A stretch of DNA of 64,000 nt from Protonemura montana (taxonomy: Eukaryota > Arthropoda > Insecta > Plecoptera > Nemouridae): NCBI GenBank assembly GCA_947568835.1, contig OX387603.1, forward strand, positions 12,920,651 through 12,984,650, in the 5' to 3' direction. Within the stretch, counting starts at the first letter, position 1. Every line of letters begins with the position of its first letter. The position numbers were made by a program, and so were the translations under genes. The notes under the pieces are model-generated. The model had not been told where the DNA came from. It did no database searches and worked only from the letters and a program-made list of their open reading frames with translations. Shown here in pieces: positions 37,801 to 49,088 of this stretch.

Positions 37801-40800
37801 CTTTGGCTCATCACTGCTGAGCATAGTTACGCTAGCGCGAAGTGCACCAACGGAACGGAACTGCAATTATGAATGCTGGTTCAAGCGACATTTTGCGTGT
37901 CGTCGATCACGCTTTGACTTTGAGGAAAACAACGATATTAAAAAAAAGAATAATAATAAAATAAACGTGCTTCAAAGCAGAGCGAATATCTTGCGTTAGA
38001 AATTTGGTACGAGGAATTTATTCGCTCAGTTTTCAGAGGAAACCGATGGGGTGCAATTTAATTAATAAAAATTCCGTTACGAAATCTCCGTATAACTTTG
38101 CAGTCCCTGTTTGTTGAAGAGTAAATGCCTACTTTCCGGCTTATTTACCCAGGATAAGTTTAGCAGGCATTCGCTTACTGTTCTCCTACCAACTCCTCTA
38201 CTCAGTAAATCCTCATTCGCTGCACTAGGGAGAATGTTTCAACGACTACAGGACCAGCGTCTTGGACTGATTTTACCAACGACTACAAGACTAGCATTTC
38301 TTGGACCGATTTTACGAAAAGTAACACCTTGTAAACCCTGACAGACTGCACATTCAACACAGCGTAGAATGGCATCCGCGAGAGCAGAAACCAGCTCAAA
38401 AACTGTCATACAGCTGCTATTGCACGAATGGATTTTCAGTTTTGATTTCGGTGGTTGAATTTCAAAATACTCACTATAACTGCAAAATAATTCCCAAGAT
38501 CTTTATAACAGGTAGAAAATGTATTTTAATAGCTAGAAACACAAAAGATTTTGGTACAAAAGCTTCAGAGCTACAGGAAAATGACGGACATCAGTGGAGA
38601 TGATTTGTAGTGTTTTAAAATGGCAGTTGGCCCACATGTCAACCTAAAAAACGACAGGCGGCGCCTCTGTCGGAAAACTGTGAACCTGGAGTACAATTTA
38701 ATAAATTCGCAAAATAAATAGATTGACATCATGAACGCAAGCTATGCATTTTTATTAATATGCATCTATTATCCAATTCTCAATCGAATGGAAGATGCAA
38801 TAATCCGCTCGTTTAAAAAGCCACCTTCTCCGATTACTGTTTCAACTACGGCCCCTCTAAAAACTACACAGCATTCTCCAAACGGCGGTGTACAGCGTAC
38901 TTCGCGCTCGATAGGAGGCGTCGAGTGGGGCCGGCAGCGAGGAAGGGGGGGAGTAAACCAGATGAGACGACACTTTGTTTGCTACTACCGCTACTACGTT
39001 TGGTTTACTGCAACTACAGATAATAGAGGGGTGACGGACCGCTTGCAACGGCGCTGCGGGTGGGAGCAAGCGGGTCGGGGATCAAACACGTCGACATCTG
39101 GCCATTATTGCAATCAGGATCATGATCGTTTGAATTTTTGATTCTCAACCCATACTGGTAATTAGCTTGATCATCTCATAAGACACGTCGTATCAAAGTA
39201 ATAATGGGTAGTGACGACGCTCGCTGATCCCTGATTACTGTAAGCTATTTAGGTGTCCGAATTGATTTTCGGTTCGTCCCAATTAAGTTCACTTATTGAC
39301 CGTGTTAATTTAGCTTTTCGTAACGAGCTCAAGTTAGCATAAGTTAATTATTAAATCCAATATGTATTTGACAGTGACTTGCTAGTAACTTATTGTTATT
39401 AGTTTAGTCTCTCGCTGCCACAGCGCTGTCTACTTACGACTTTACCGTAATTATTAATTAATTAGTAAACACATTCTGTACCGAACTGGGGAATTCTAAA
39501 TTAGCTCGCCGGAGACGCCTCGCAGGATGCCATCATCTAAATTAATAACTTGAATAGTTATTGCTTAGTTGGTTAAATCCTTGTCACATGATATGTAAAA
39601 TGAATAAAGAAATCGCCGTCTTAGCATGTATTCTTAGGATGGGAACGCCGCCGTTGCCCGGTTCGCATCTATGAAAATCTGAAACAGCTTAATACGCTCG
39701 ACGAGCCGACTCATTAACCGTGTTTCCCGAAAAAAAAATAACGAAAAAAACAAGGATTTCAACATGAGCAACACTTGGCAAAGCAAGCGCTCCGACACTC
39801 AACGCATCAGTGTTTAACGACGCACTCGTCACATTTACCTAATGAAGCGACTCGATAATGACTGTCTGATAAGAGTGGGTAAGATGACAAAGTGCGAGCT
39901 GGTGTCTCTAGCGAGGGCGTGGTTTGGTGCACGCGATGCAGGAATAGGAAACATGTGATGCGCTGATAAACCACAACCGCAACGAACTTTGGGTCGTGTC
40001 GATAGCTTGCGGGAAATTGGGGACGTGGATCAACCGAAAGGCAATGAGCTTCGAAGATTAGGACTTTGGTTTCAGTAATAAGAGTTTCTAGCGCGTAGAC
40101 AGTTGAGTTCAATTGGATTTTGAAAATAAACTTGCGCTAATGTGAATCACGGTGGCACATGTATGTTGTGTAAACACTACGTTGATTTCGAAATGAAAGT
40201 GAGATTGATGATGGCAAAACTACCGATTTAGAGACAACTCAATTAAATTATCCCACTTCGTCTTTGTTTCTGGTTTTCCACGATTCAATTTATCTAATTT
40301 TACCCTGAAAGATAAGTCATGCAAGCCAAGCGATTGCAAGTATCGCCAGCCAGTTTATGAAAAATTCTTGTTTCTTTTTGGCCACCCATAAAGTCGTTAA
40401 AAAATCTAACTGGCGTGCAGTGAGCAGCGAAGCATCGAGATCGTTACAAGCCCCGCTTACATTCCTGATCGCAAAATGTTTAACCTTTCTCCCAAGTATT
40501 CAATCAATGCGGTGAATCGCCATCAAAAGATATAACGAATCTTACCGGATCACTTGCTAAGTCAACACCAAGCATACCAGGTTGAAATAGCAGCTCAGTT
40601 TCCACTAAACAGCCACAGAAGATTAACGAATTGGCTACGATTGTCGCATTACACGTACTGTCTGTTAGGACAATCTGTTAGGACGGTTTGTTGTCAATTC
40701 GATGCCAAGAAAGTATCAAAAAATCTGGAATCATACAAGTTGTGCACTGCATGAATAATAATATTGAAAATGGCAATATTACATGGAAGACCATCATTCG

Positions 40801-42369
40801 CTGGTGCTCCCGTATTTGTACACTACTCGAAGGATGCAAGCGCCGCGCGAAGCGGCAAATCTCGCTCGGGCTGTTGCAACCGCCAGCGGAAAAACACCCG
40901 ACGAGCTTTATTCGTCGGGCTCAGCATGCCAAGAGCCAAAAAAAAAATATTCCTATTTATCTATTGGATAAATATTGTTATGAGCTTTTTAATTTGTATC
41001 TCCTTCGGATGTCCTCATTTCAGTTTTTTTTTTTAAACATTCATGGCTGTAAGTGTAAGAATCTGACGTTTTACTCGGTTTTTTCGGAAAAGACATTCCT
41101 TATGCGTGTAATCGATCGAAGATTAGCTACTTTTTTGAAAGTCCCGAGCTGTAGAATATCGGATTAGCATCTCAAAAGATGTAACGTCGCGCGAGTCCAT
41201 TTGGCTCGAAAGTTATGAATGAGCACAACATCATCCGTCACTTCAGAAGTTATAAAAATCAATATTCCCCATTCCCCTTTTTTCGGTATTGAAAGGAAAT
41301 TGAAGTTAAAAAAAAAGGAATGGGTAATCTTATATCGCCGGGGGCCCGTCTTTTCTGATCGTTTCAGTTGAAAATTAATTAAAATTAGTCAAAACAGTGA
41401 GACAAATCCGTTTTACTTTGTACGTATAAATTTCGCCCTTATATAGCCCAGGAGTAATAGCGATTTTTAGAGCCATACCTAGACATGAATAGTGTCAAGC
41501 TGAATTTTTCAGGATATGTTCCTTACACCTTCCTAAACTTTGGCCAGAAAGTTGATAAAAATCTAACCATGGCGTCATTGTTTTCCACCCCTATTTAGGG
41601 GCGGCGTTGCTGAAATACGCCATTATTGGCGAAGATAAGGGAGGTATCGAAAAAGTTTCAACGGCAATGTTGTAGCTTATAAAATTACAAATCGAACAGT
41701 ATCAACTACATTGCAAATATATTCAGGGATGACCAAGATATTGCAGTTTAAAGATGACGTATTTTTTTGCATTTGCTTTTTCTGGGCTATCTCTTGGGTT
41801 TTGACTATAATATTTTTAGTTCTATCAACGAGGAAAGCTTATTCAGTGTAAATAATAAGTAAAAGTACATAGTTACGGCAGATTCCATTTTAGTAGCGTA
41901 TAAAACATCCCAATAGAAACTCTAATAACGGTGTATCGAACTAAACTATATGATAAACTATATAATTGTGTTACAAAATCTATGGTTTTTATTTCCACTT
42001 TTGTGAGAAAAATCTCATGCAAATTGAATAGGACGTGCTTTTATGTAGTCTCTTAGTTACAATGTTATGTGTAGATATATTTAAACAATTTTTTAGGGAT
42101 GATTGGCATGTATCGCCTTTAAACGTAAAACTATTCATACACAGAGCTGGAGTTAATATTAGCTGCAGGTTGCCAGCACATCTCTTGTACTTTCGATATT
42201 GGTCTAACTTTACATTTCGGTTCATCTCTGGGTCACCTGGGTCCTCTTCGAGTGAAATGTCGTTAAAATGTCGAGAGATTCTGGCGGTTCCAGGCTCGAA
42301 GACGGGGACGTATGCTGTTATAAGGCTGCTGCAGATGCTGACATGTTGATCTTTAACACTGACATCTAA

Positions 42370-42600
42370 GAATCAGATGCTGGAGAATGAAATGTTCTGC
42401 CAGAGTCACTTCCCACACGAGGAGGTTGGTGTCGGTTCCAACAATAGCTACACGACGTCTAGCATTTGATTCAAATGCTGGACGTCGTGTAGCTATTCCA
42501 GCTATTCCAGCATTTGATTCAGCATCTGCATCTACAGCATCTGCAGCAGCCTTATAACAGCATACGTCCCCGTCTTCAAGCCTGAAACCGCCAGAATCTC
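42370..42600 (-). pseudogene. Fragment of FEN1/XPG-like PIN nuclease, N-terminal half, inverted
   Basis: The minus-strand frame reads CCYKAAADAVDAD and, further on, RRRVAIVGTDTNLLVWEV. This matches the pattern of an uncharacterised PIN-domain family seen in invertebrate genomes, in which an acidic ADAD block is followed by a VGTDTDLLVLL-type strand carrying metal-binding aspartates. The frame stops at 42353, soon after. The C-terminal half of the same family lies on the opposite strand from about 42535, so this is one arm of a palindromic gene rearrangement, not an intact gene. The family assignment is from motif memory. Confidence 0.5.
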
Positions 42601-43260
42601 TCCAAAGGCCTACAGCACGCAACTGCTGCAAGATGCACTTGGTGCAGACCACGAGCACATTCTGTTCTTGCATGCCGTCTCAGAATGTGACACCACCTCC
42701 GCATTGTTCCTTCGGGGCAAGAAAAAGGCGCTCAAGATCTTTTCACGGAAGGAAAGCCTGCGCCAAACCTTAAAAGTGTTTAACTCTCCTGATGCTGACG
42801 CAGAAATGATCGCTGCTGTAGGGGAGGAGTTCCCGATAGCTCTCAATGGTGACACCACCTCCACATCCCTCGATGCGCTGAGGTTAATATCCTAGAAGAG
42901 AACGGTGGCTAAGCAAACTTTAAGTTCCAACTTCGACTTGGCCACCCTTCCGCCAACAACAGCTGCAGCGCGACAACATTCCTTCCGTGTCTACCACCCA
43001 CTGCAGCAGTGGCGAGGGAATGACCTTCCAGCCACCCTCTGGGGATGGAAACTGGAAAATGAAGAACTTCATCCAGTACCAACCCTGCAGCTGCCAGCTC
43101 CCGATCAGTTATTTAATGTAGTGAGCTACAATTGTAAGACATCGTGCAGTGGAAAGTGCAGCTGTGTGCGAGCTGGATTTCGCTGCTCCCATATGTGCAG
43201 CCAGTGCAACGGTGCAACAACGACATTTCACTCGAAGAGGACCCAGGTGACCCAGAGATG
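42535..43260 (+). pseudogene. PIN/H3TH nuclease-like C-terminal half with CXC-type cysteine tail
   Basis: The plus-strand frame gives KPETARISPKAYSTQLL, then HILFLHAVSECDTTSALF and GKKKALKIF, the helix-turn-helix region that in FEN1/XPG-like proteins reads GCDYxxGxxGxGPKxAL. After an in-frame stop at about 42893 (TAG) the frame resumes with a region ending LWGWKLENEELHPVPTL and a cysteine cluster, NCKTSCSGKCSCVRAGFRC then CSQCNG, and stops at 43261. In this family the glycine before CDT is usual; here it is glutamate (SECDT). The in-frame stop, the missing N-terminal half and its position inside a foldback element indicate a broken, transposon-borne gene. Its role in transposition, if any, is unknown. 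Confidence 0.55.
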
Positions 43261-44003
43261 AACCGAAATGTAAAGTTAGACCAATATCGAAAGTACAAGA
43301 GATGTGCTGGCAATCTGCAGCTTATATTAACTCCAGCTCTGTGTATGAATAGTTTTACGTTTAAATGCGATACATGCCAATCATCCCTAAAAAATTGTTT
43401 AAATATATCTACACATAACATTGTAACTAAGAGACTACATAAAAGCACGTCCTATTCAATTTGCATGAGATTTTTCTCACAAAAGTGGAAATAAAAACCA
43501 TAGATTTTGTAACACAATTATATAGTTTATCATATAGTTTAGTTCGATACACCGTTATTAGAGTTTCTATTGGGATGTTTTATACGCTACTAAAATGGAA
43601 TCTGCCGTAACTATGTACTTTTACTTATTATTTACACTGAATAAGCTTTCCTCGTCGATAGAACTAAAAATATTATAGTCAAAACCCAAGAGATAGCCCA
43701 GAAAAAGCAAATGCAAAAAAATACGTCATCTTTAAACTGCAATATCTTGGTCACCCTTGAATATATTTGCAATGTAGTTGATACTGTTCGATTTGTAATT
43801 TTATAAGCTACAACATTGCCGTTGAAACTTTTTCGATACCTCCCTTATCTTCGCCAATAATGGCGTATTTCAGCAACGCCGCCCCTAAATAGGGGTGGAA
43901 AACAATGACGCCATGGTTAGATTTTTATCAACTTTCTGGCCAAAGTTTAGGAAGGTGTAAGGAACATATCCTGAAAAATTCAGCTTGACACTATTCATGT
44001 CTA

Positions 44004-47000
44004 CCTCAAACCTTATTATGCCTGGACTATATAGCTTTCTTTATTATTGTTGTAAAAACTGATCAGACCCGCAAACATCCGAAGATGTTCCTATATTTTC
44101 ACTAACACACAGGCTATGAACGGAATACTGAAATGAAAAATACCCAAAAGCCGCAATAACATATCACCAAGCCTAATAAGCATAATTCAATAAAATCGCC
44201 AACTACTGAAAGGGCATGAACAAGTCTCAACACCAGTCATCAATATCCACTGCATTGCATCCAATAAAGCAGCATCTTATGCATTCTTCGCTGCCGTTGC
44301 CTTCCAGCGTGCCTCCTCCATCTTCTTCTCCAGCCAGACCAAAGTGCTGCCAGACAAAGCACATTGCAACCAGCAAGACCGGCTATCCTTGCGCCTTCTT
44401 CTGCCGCCTCTCCTCTCTCGACAATACACAAGCCCGTCTCTGTGCGAGCGAGCGCTAAGACATAATTACCATGTAATTACACCAAGTCGTATTCAGTGGC
44501 GTACAACGGTCACGGACCTAAGTGAAAAGGAACACCCTCTCTCGCGCGAGGAAAAAATATTCTAAGAGTTTCTCTATGAAATTTGACGTTCGTGAATCGT
44601 GCAATTCAAGAGACAAGATTTGATTTGGGAGATGTTGGCGGCTCCGAATCGAAAGTATATTAGAGTAGGACAACTTTAAAGCTAACCATTTTTTTTTTGC
44701 TTCAAGTTCGAGTCAGGAGTGACAATTTGTTCACCTTTTAAAATAACCCACTAAAGATGCATCCCCTTATTTGATTAAAATGTTCACATTTTCTGTTTAG
44801 CATACACTAGATCCTTGTTGAACAGAGTAGTCCAGACGTATTCTCACAGTGAAACGGAGTGTAAAACCGAACTATGGGATCGTTTGTGTTTTGCTGTCCA
44901 TTTGGACGTTTCCGCCACTGCCGTTTCGTTCGTTAGCTTTTTTTGTCCTCTCGCCACTCCATACTTATTAGGACTTCTCTCGTTTTCTCTCTATCGCTGT
45001 CTCTCTCGGGGATAAACAAATGATCCTGCCTCAAGCCGCGCAGATCGACTCCATAGGACATCGAGCTAATGGGCCAAATTATTTTCGGCACCCGCAGCGA
45101 ACGATGTGCAGCTAATTGTCGCAATTAGGTCTTAGCGTGACCCGCAGTTTTAGCGAAATAAAATCGTACTTAGACCACCGGAAATGCAGTTACCTCGCGT
45201 GTATTTAGCGTTTTCGCTCACAAAGTCATTATTTAAATAACGATAAGGTATTTTTATTGATAGGTTGATATAGATAATTGATTGGACTTGACGTTTAAAA
45301 GGCAGATGTAACATTATTTAATTTAATCTTCCATTCATTCTCCCTTCCCGCTGCCACACCCTATTTACTCTAGTCTTCACTTCCTTTCGAGTAGAAAAAC
45401 GGGGGGGGGGGGGACAGGGAGTGAGAGAGACCACGAGATTGTACCAACATCGCAAGCTTGAATCGCATTTATTTTTTAATTTAAATCTGGTGAGCACGTA
45501 GCAGCACAGGAAGAGCCAAGACATCAATGGCTTCATTTTTACGTTCACTAGAATTGCGCGGACTTCTCAGTCGGTTGGCTAGCAACAGAGCGAGACACAC
45601 TACCACCGAAGGAAGAACATAACGTGAGCCTCTCAAGTTGTCCGCACCTCCGTCGACGGCGCTGGTTTACTGCCCTTGTGCGACCCGACCGAACCATTGT
45701 TGTAATTCGGGGAAACAATTTGGCGATTGATCTTGGATTGCGGATTCCGTATGACGTAGATTAATTTTGAAGACAACTCTGCGTGATAAGTTGGAAATAA
45801 AAGTTGATAGACTACAGCAATTTTGAAAGTACGATCCACGCTGCTCGCTACTCAATCCATATTAGCGTTACTACAAAACATGGTATTGGCAAAGGTCGAA
45901 GTAAGCCAATAAGTTAACTTTCTCACTCGGAAGGTAGAACATTTAAGTTTCCTTTTTCCTGAGAAAAGCAAAAGATTGCATTCGGTACAATGCAAGCTCA
46001 CTGCATATCGATGACGAAGATTTTTATAGCGGAAAACATAGCAAAAAGTAAACGGCGCAGAATCTACTCGATTGAAAGATACTGTCATTTACTGTCATCG
46101 AAAAAGGACCTTTTTTTATGATACTGTAGTTCCCAGAATGTACATGAACGAGGAGTATTTTATCCCAATGCAGGACTGTCTTACAGAAGCAACAAAGGGA
46201 CGAAGAACGAGGTATTTGGAGAGATAAACAAAGAATGCGGAAAGTCCGAAATCCAAAAAGCCATGTATGCTTGACGGTATGCGAGGCAAAGGAGCTCGTA
46301 GTGCTGCAATAAAACTAATATACATTGACAAAAGTGTGTAATGTGAAATTGGAAATGATAGTTTTCAGATCTATTGGTGTCCTGCTGATTACAAAACTCT
46401 TGGTCGGAGTCCATTTCAAATTTGTAAGGAGATTATGCATTAGCAACCGAATTTTACACAGTTCGAAGACAAACGCTCTCTGACAACGACGTCAGTTGGT
46501 GTGCAATTTGCGCTTGGCACAGAGATATGGAAGTTCTCGAATGTTGCTCCAACTAAACATAATAAATAATTTCCACTTTCATGAAACCTACACTCACCTT
46601 CTTGTCTCGAAATATCCCAACTTCCTGAGACGACCAACAGCAGAAAGTACGCACGTGCTATGCTCACAACCTTACTGTCTGGCAAGGATGTAAGGATTCT
46701 TAATGCGGTTAGACACCAAAAATAAAAAGAATAAAATTGAGCTTTCGATAGTTCACCATAGATAATAGAACTACAACAACGTCAAAATGTTATAAACGGC
46801 ACGTAAACAGTCTAAAAGATTCAATTACTGAGCGGTCTGATCAAGACACCGCACTCGCCACTCGCGCCATGATGATTATGTCTGATGAGAAAATGTCGCG
46901 TGCTGCCATCTATCGTGGATGGACGATATTAAGTCTGGATGTGGGTGTGTGAAATTTACCTGTCAAATTCGAGCCGGGATCGGGGATGCTATTTTCTTAT

Positions 47001-47032
47001 TTTAATTAGATGTGACTGCGAAATAATTTAAC
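44004..47032. other. Intergenic region between foldback element and PIG-K
   Basis: AT-rich with a 13-G run at 45401-45413. A minus-strand frame from 46685 begins like a signal-anchor and has a donor-like AAG|GTGAGTG near 46595, but no downstream exon could be joined convincingly, so no gene is called. The last few hundred bases before 47033 must hold the PIG-K promoter. No TATA box is obvious; the sequence is moderately CpG-containing around 46830-46900. Confidence 0.45.
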
Positions 47033-48706
47033 ATGAAGTGTAAAATACCATTTAGCGTATTGTTTATTCTCCAATTTTTCTTCTCTTATATAACCGGTGC
47101 TCTCGTAAGATCGGTAAGCAACAAATTTATCCAAATTATCAAAATATATTTGAGGTTACATGCTTAACATGATTTCTTTTTAGGTTTCAGAATTTCCTAG
47201 TGCTGGTCACACAAACAATTGGGCTGTACTAGTGGACACTTCAAGATTTTGGTTCAACTACCGTCATGTAGCCAATGTGCTTTCTATTTATCGCAGTGTT
47301 AAACGGCTGGGTATTCCTGACAGGTAGGTTTTGCACAACTTTGTGTGTGTGTTTTTTTAATGGTACACCATGCTTTGCTAGTGATGTAGCTGGCTCTCTT
47401 AATAGTGTTCAATTTTATAAGTTAAAATAAACTCTGAACAAAAAATGTATTTTTACTAATACTGCCTAAATTTGGTTACATTTAGCCAAATTATTCTCAT
47501 GGTTGCTGATGACATGGCCTGCAACCCCCGGAATCCTCGGCCTGCAACTGTGTTTAACAATGCAAACCAACATATCAATGTTTATGGAGATGATGTCGAA
47601 GTGGACTACAGAGGATATGAAGTATGCAGCACTGAGTTATGCGGTGATACCTATTCTAGCATCGTCACATCGAATATAGTTATACAAAAACAGATAATGA
47701 CCAATGTTATTCACATCAGGTGACTGTAGAAAACTTTGTACGGCTTCTAACGGGCCGACTACCGCCCGGTACGCCTCGCTCTAAGCAGCTACTTACCGAC
47801 GAGGGCAGCAACGTTCTCGTGTATCTAACTGGGCACGGAGGAGACGGCTTCCTAAAGTTTCAGGACTCTGAAGAAGTAACAAGTCAAGAGTTGGCTGATG
47901 CACTCGAACAGATGTGGCAGAAAAGAAGGTGTGTATCTTAGATAAAAGTATTCTTACATTTACATCTCGTCCATTTTTTAAGGCAATTGGATATATCATG
48001 TTTCATTAATGTCAGATACAACGAGATCTTCTTCATGATTGACACTTGCCAAGCAGCGTCAATGTATGAGAAATTTTACTCACCAAACATCCTAGCCGTC
48101 GCCAGTAGCCTAGTTGGTGAGGACTCTCTCTCGGTTAGTAAAACTTGCGGTGACATTTATTAATGTAATCAAATATTAGTAGGTGAATACCTATGCTGTA
48201 GAGTCAAAATTTCTTTATTTACAATCGTGTCCTCTTTCACAGCATCACGTTGACCCAGCCATTGGTGTTTACATCATCGATCGATATACGTATTATGCTC
48301 TCGATTTCTTGGAACGAGTGGAGCCAAATAGCAGCAAGACGATGGGAGAGTTTGTGAGTAATTTAGTTTTGGTGTTTGAAAACAATTCTATACTGAGATA
48401 AAACATCTGAATTATATATTTCTTTTTATGTTGGTTTGCTAAAAAGGATATTTTTATCTGTTCTAGCTATCGGTATGTCCGAAACGTGTATGTATTTCTA
48501 CTGTCGGTGTGCGTAAAGATCTTTTCCCACGAGATCCCCACAAAGTACCGATCACCGACTTCTTTGGAGCGTTGCGGCCAGTGGAGCTCACAACATCTTT
48601 CCTGAATGTTGCTCCTGATAAGACAGTGCAGAAAACTTTGCCAGAAGTGAAAAATGCGCCCCGAACATTCCAGTATGCACAGCAATTCCCGAGCCATCTT
48701 TTCTAG
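47033..48706 (+). CDS. PIGK: PIG-K, GPI-anchor transamidase catalytic subunit
   Basis: Seven exons join in phase: 47033-47113, 47184-47323, 47486-47621, 47720-47928, 48016-48133, 48243-48353 and 48467-48706, giving 344 residues. The protein is the C13-family cysteine peptidase-like subunit of the ER-membrane GPI transamidase. That complex cleaves the C-terminal signal of proproteins and attaches the GPI anchor. Residues 1-22 form a hydrophobic signal peptide. The body follows the family closely ([33 protein letters not shown]). The catalytic histidine is H158 in [18 protein letters not shown] and the catalytic cysteine is C200 in [12 protein letters not shown]. The C-terminal part has [10 protein letters not shown] and ITDFFGALR. 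It ends at QFPSHLF, so the C-terminal transmembrane segment of the 395-residue human protein is absent. All introns are short (70-160 bp) with GT-AG ends. Confidence 0.96.
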
Positions 48707-48890
48707 TCATGGATATTTTGCTTGATTACCAAGGGAAACTAGGCGTAGGTTATTTCTTACAATGATAGGTATTGGACAAGAATTTGATGAGCATACTGCA
48801 AATGAGCCCTTTTTTAACAATTACGAAGCTTTGCGAATGAATTTCATATGGTGAAATTCACCTCAGTTTCATACAACAATAATGTTTAGA

Positions 48891-48896
48891 AATAAA
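48891..48896 (+). terminator. PIG-K polyadenylation signal AATAAA
   Basis: Canonical AATAAA 185 bp past the PIG-K stop codon, in a T-rich context. It lies only about 30 bp from the oppositely oriented signal of the chitinase gene. Confidence 0.65.
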
Positions 48897-48926
48897 CGTT
48901 TCAACAACTTTAATGATTTACTACTT

Positions 48927-48932
48927 TTTATT
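48927..48932 (-). terminator. Chitinase polyadenylation signal AATAAA (minus strand)
   Basis: TTTATT on the plus strand is AATAAA on the minus strand, about 160 bp past the chitinase stop codon. With the PIG-K signal at 48891-48896, it implies that the two convergent transcripts overlap or meet within a few tens of bases. Confidence 0.6.
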
Positions 48933-49088
48933 ATGTTCTTGTGTTTCTGCCTTTTGAACAATCATGAAATAATTTTCTAACATAAATAAGATTCCTTTCG
49001 ATACCATGGTACATTTAGCATGTCAAAAATAAGCTGCGTTTTCCTGTTTCTAATATCACAAATAGAAAAACTAGACTGGGGAGATTCT

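Larger units (their letters stand above)
15611..41479. other. Long gene-free AT-rich region, probably sbb 5' introns and regulatory DNA
   Basis: I found no exon with a recognisable domain on either strand in about 26 kb; the open frames are short, scattered and unrelated. Landmarks: paired Grainyhead-like sites at 18277-18321, a CpG-richer stretch at 30480-31260 with good minus-strand donor sites, a 17-bp GC-rich repeated motif at 31661 and 31883, a CA microsatellite near 36140, and a small GC hairpin at 40897-40919. Long upstream introns are known for scribbler genes, so much of this may be transcribed sbb intron. That is inference. Confidence 0.5.
41480..44003. mobile_element. Foldback DNA element with ~780-bp inverted arms
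   Basis: The left arm 41480-42264 and the right arm about 43224-44003 are nearly identical reverse complements. A second inverted pair lies inside: 42273-42340 against 42535-42600. The centre is a further near-perfect 50-bp palindrome at 42446-42495 with one mismatch per arm. The simplest reading is a very large inverted duplication whose left half lost about 640 bp of internal sequence corresponding to 42601-43223. The high arm identity suggests recent formation or ongoing gene conversion. The interior carries pieces of a nuclease-like gene (separate entries). No target-site duplication was identified with confidence; just outside both ends is a similar tatatag-ccagg-like sequence, so the true ends may lie about 30 bp further out. 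Confidence 0.85.

Noticed and set aside
40688..41167. A 159-codon plus-strand frame
   Set aside because: No recognisable domain, composition like surrounding AT-rich DNA, no convincing splice context; it overlaps frames in other registers of similar length.
41263..41330. Complementary attcccc/aaggaatggg stretches
   Set aside because: Dominated by homopolymer A/T runs and small; not clearly part of the foldback element.
45852..46685. Minus-strand frames, the first with a signal-anchor-like start and a donor-like site
   Set aside because: No set of exons could be joined in phase into a recognisable protein; may be chance. Transcript evidence from 45.8-46.7 kb would settle it.
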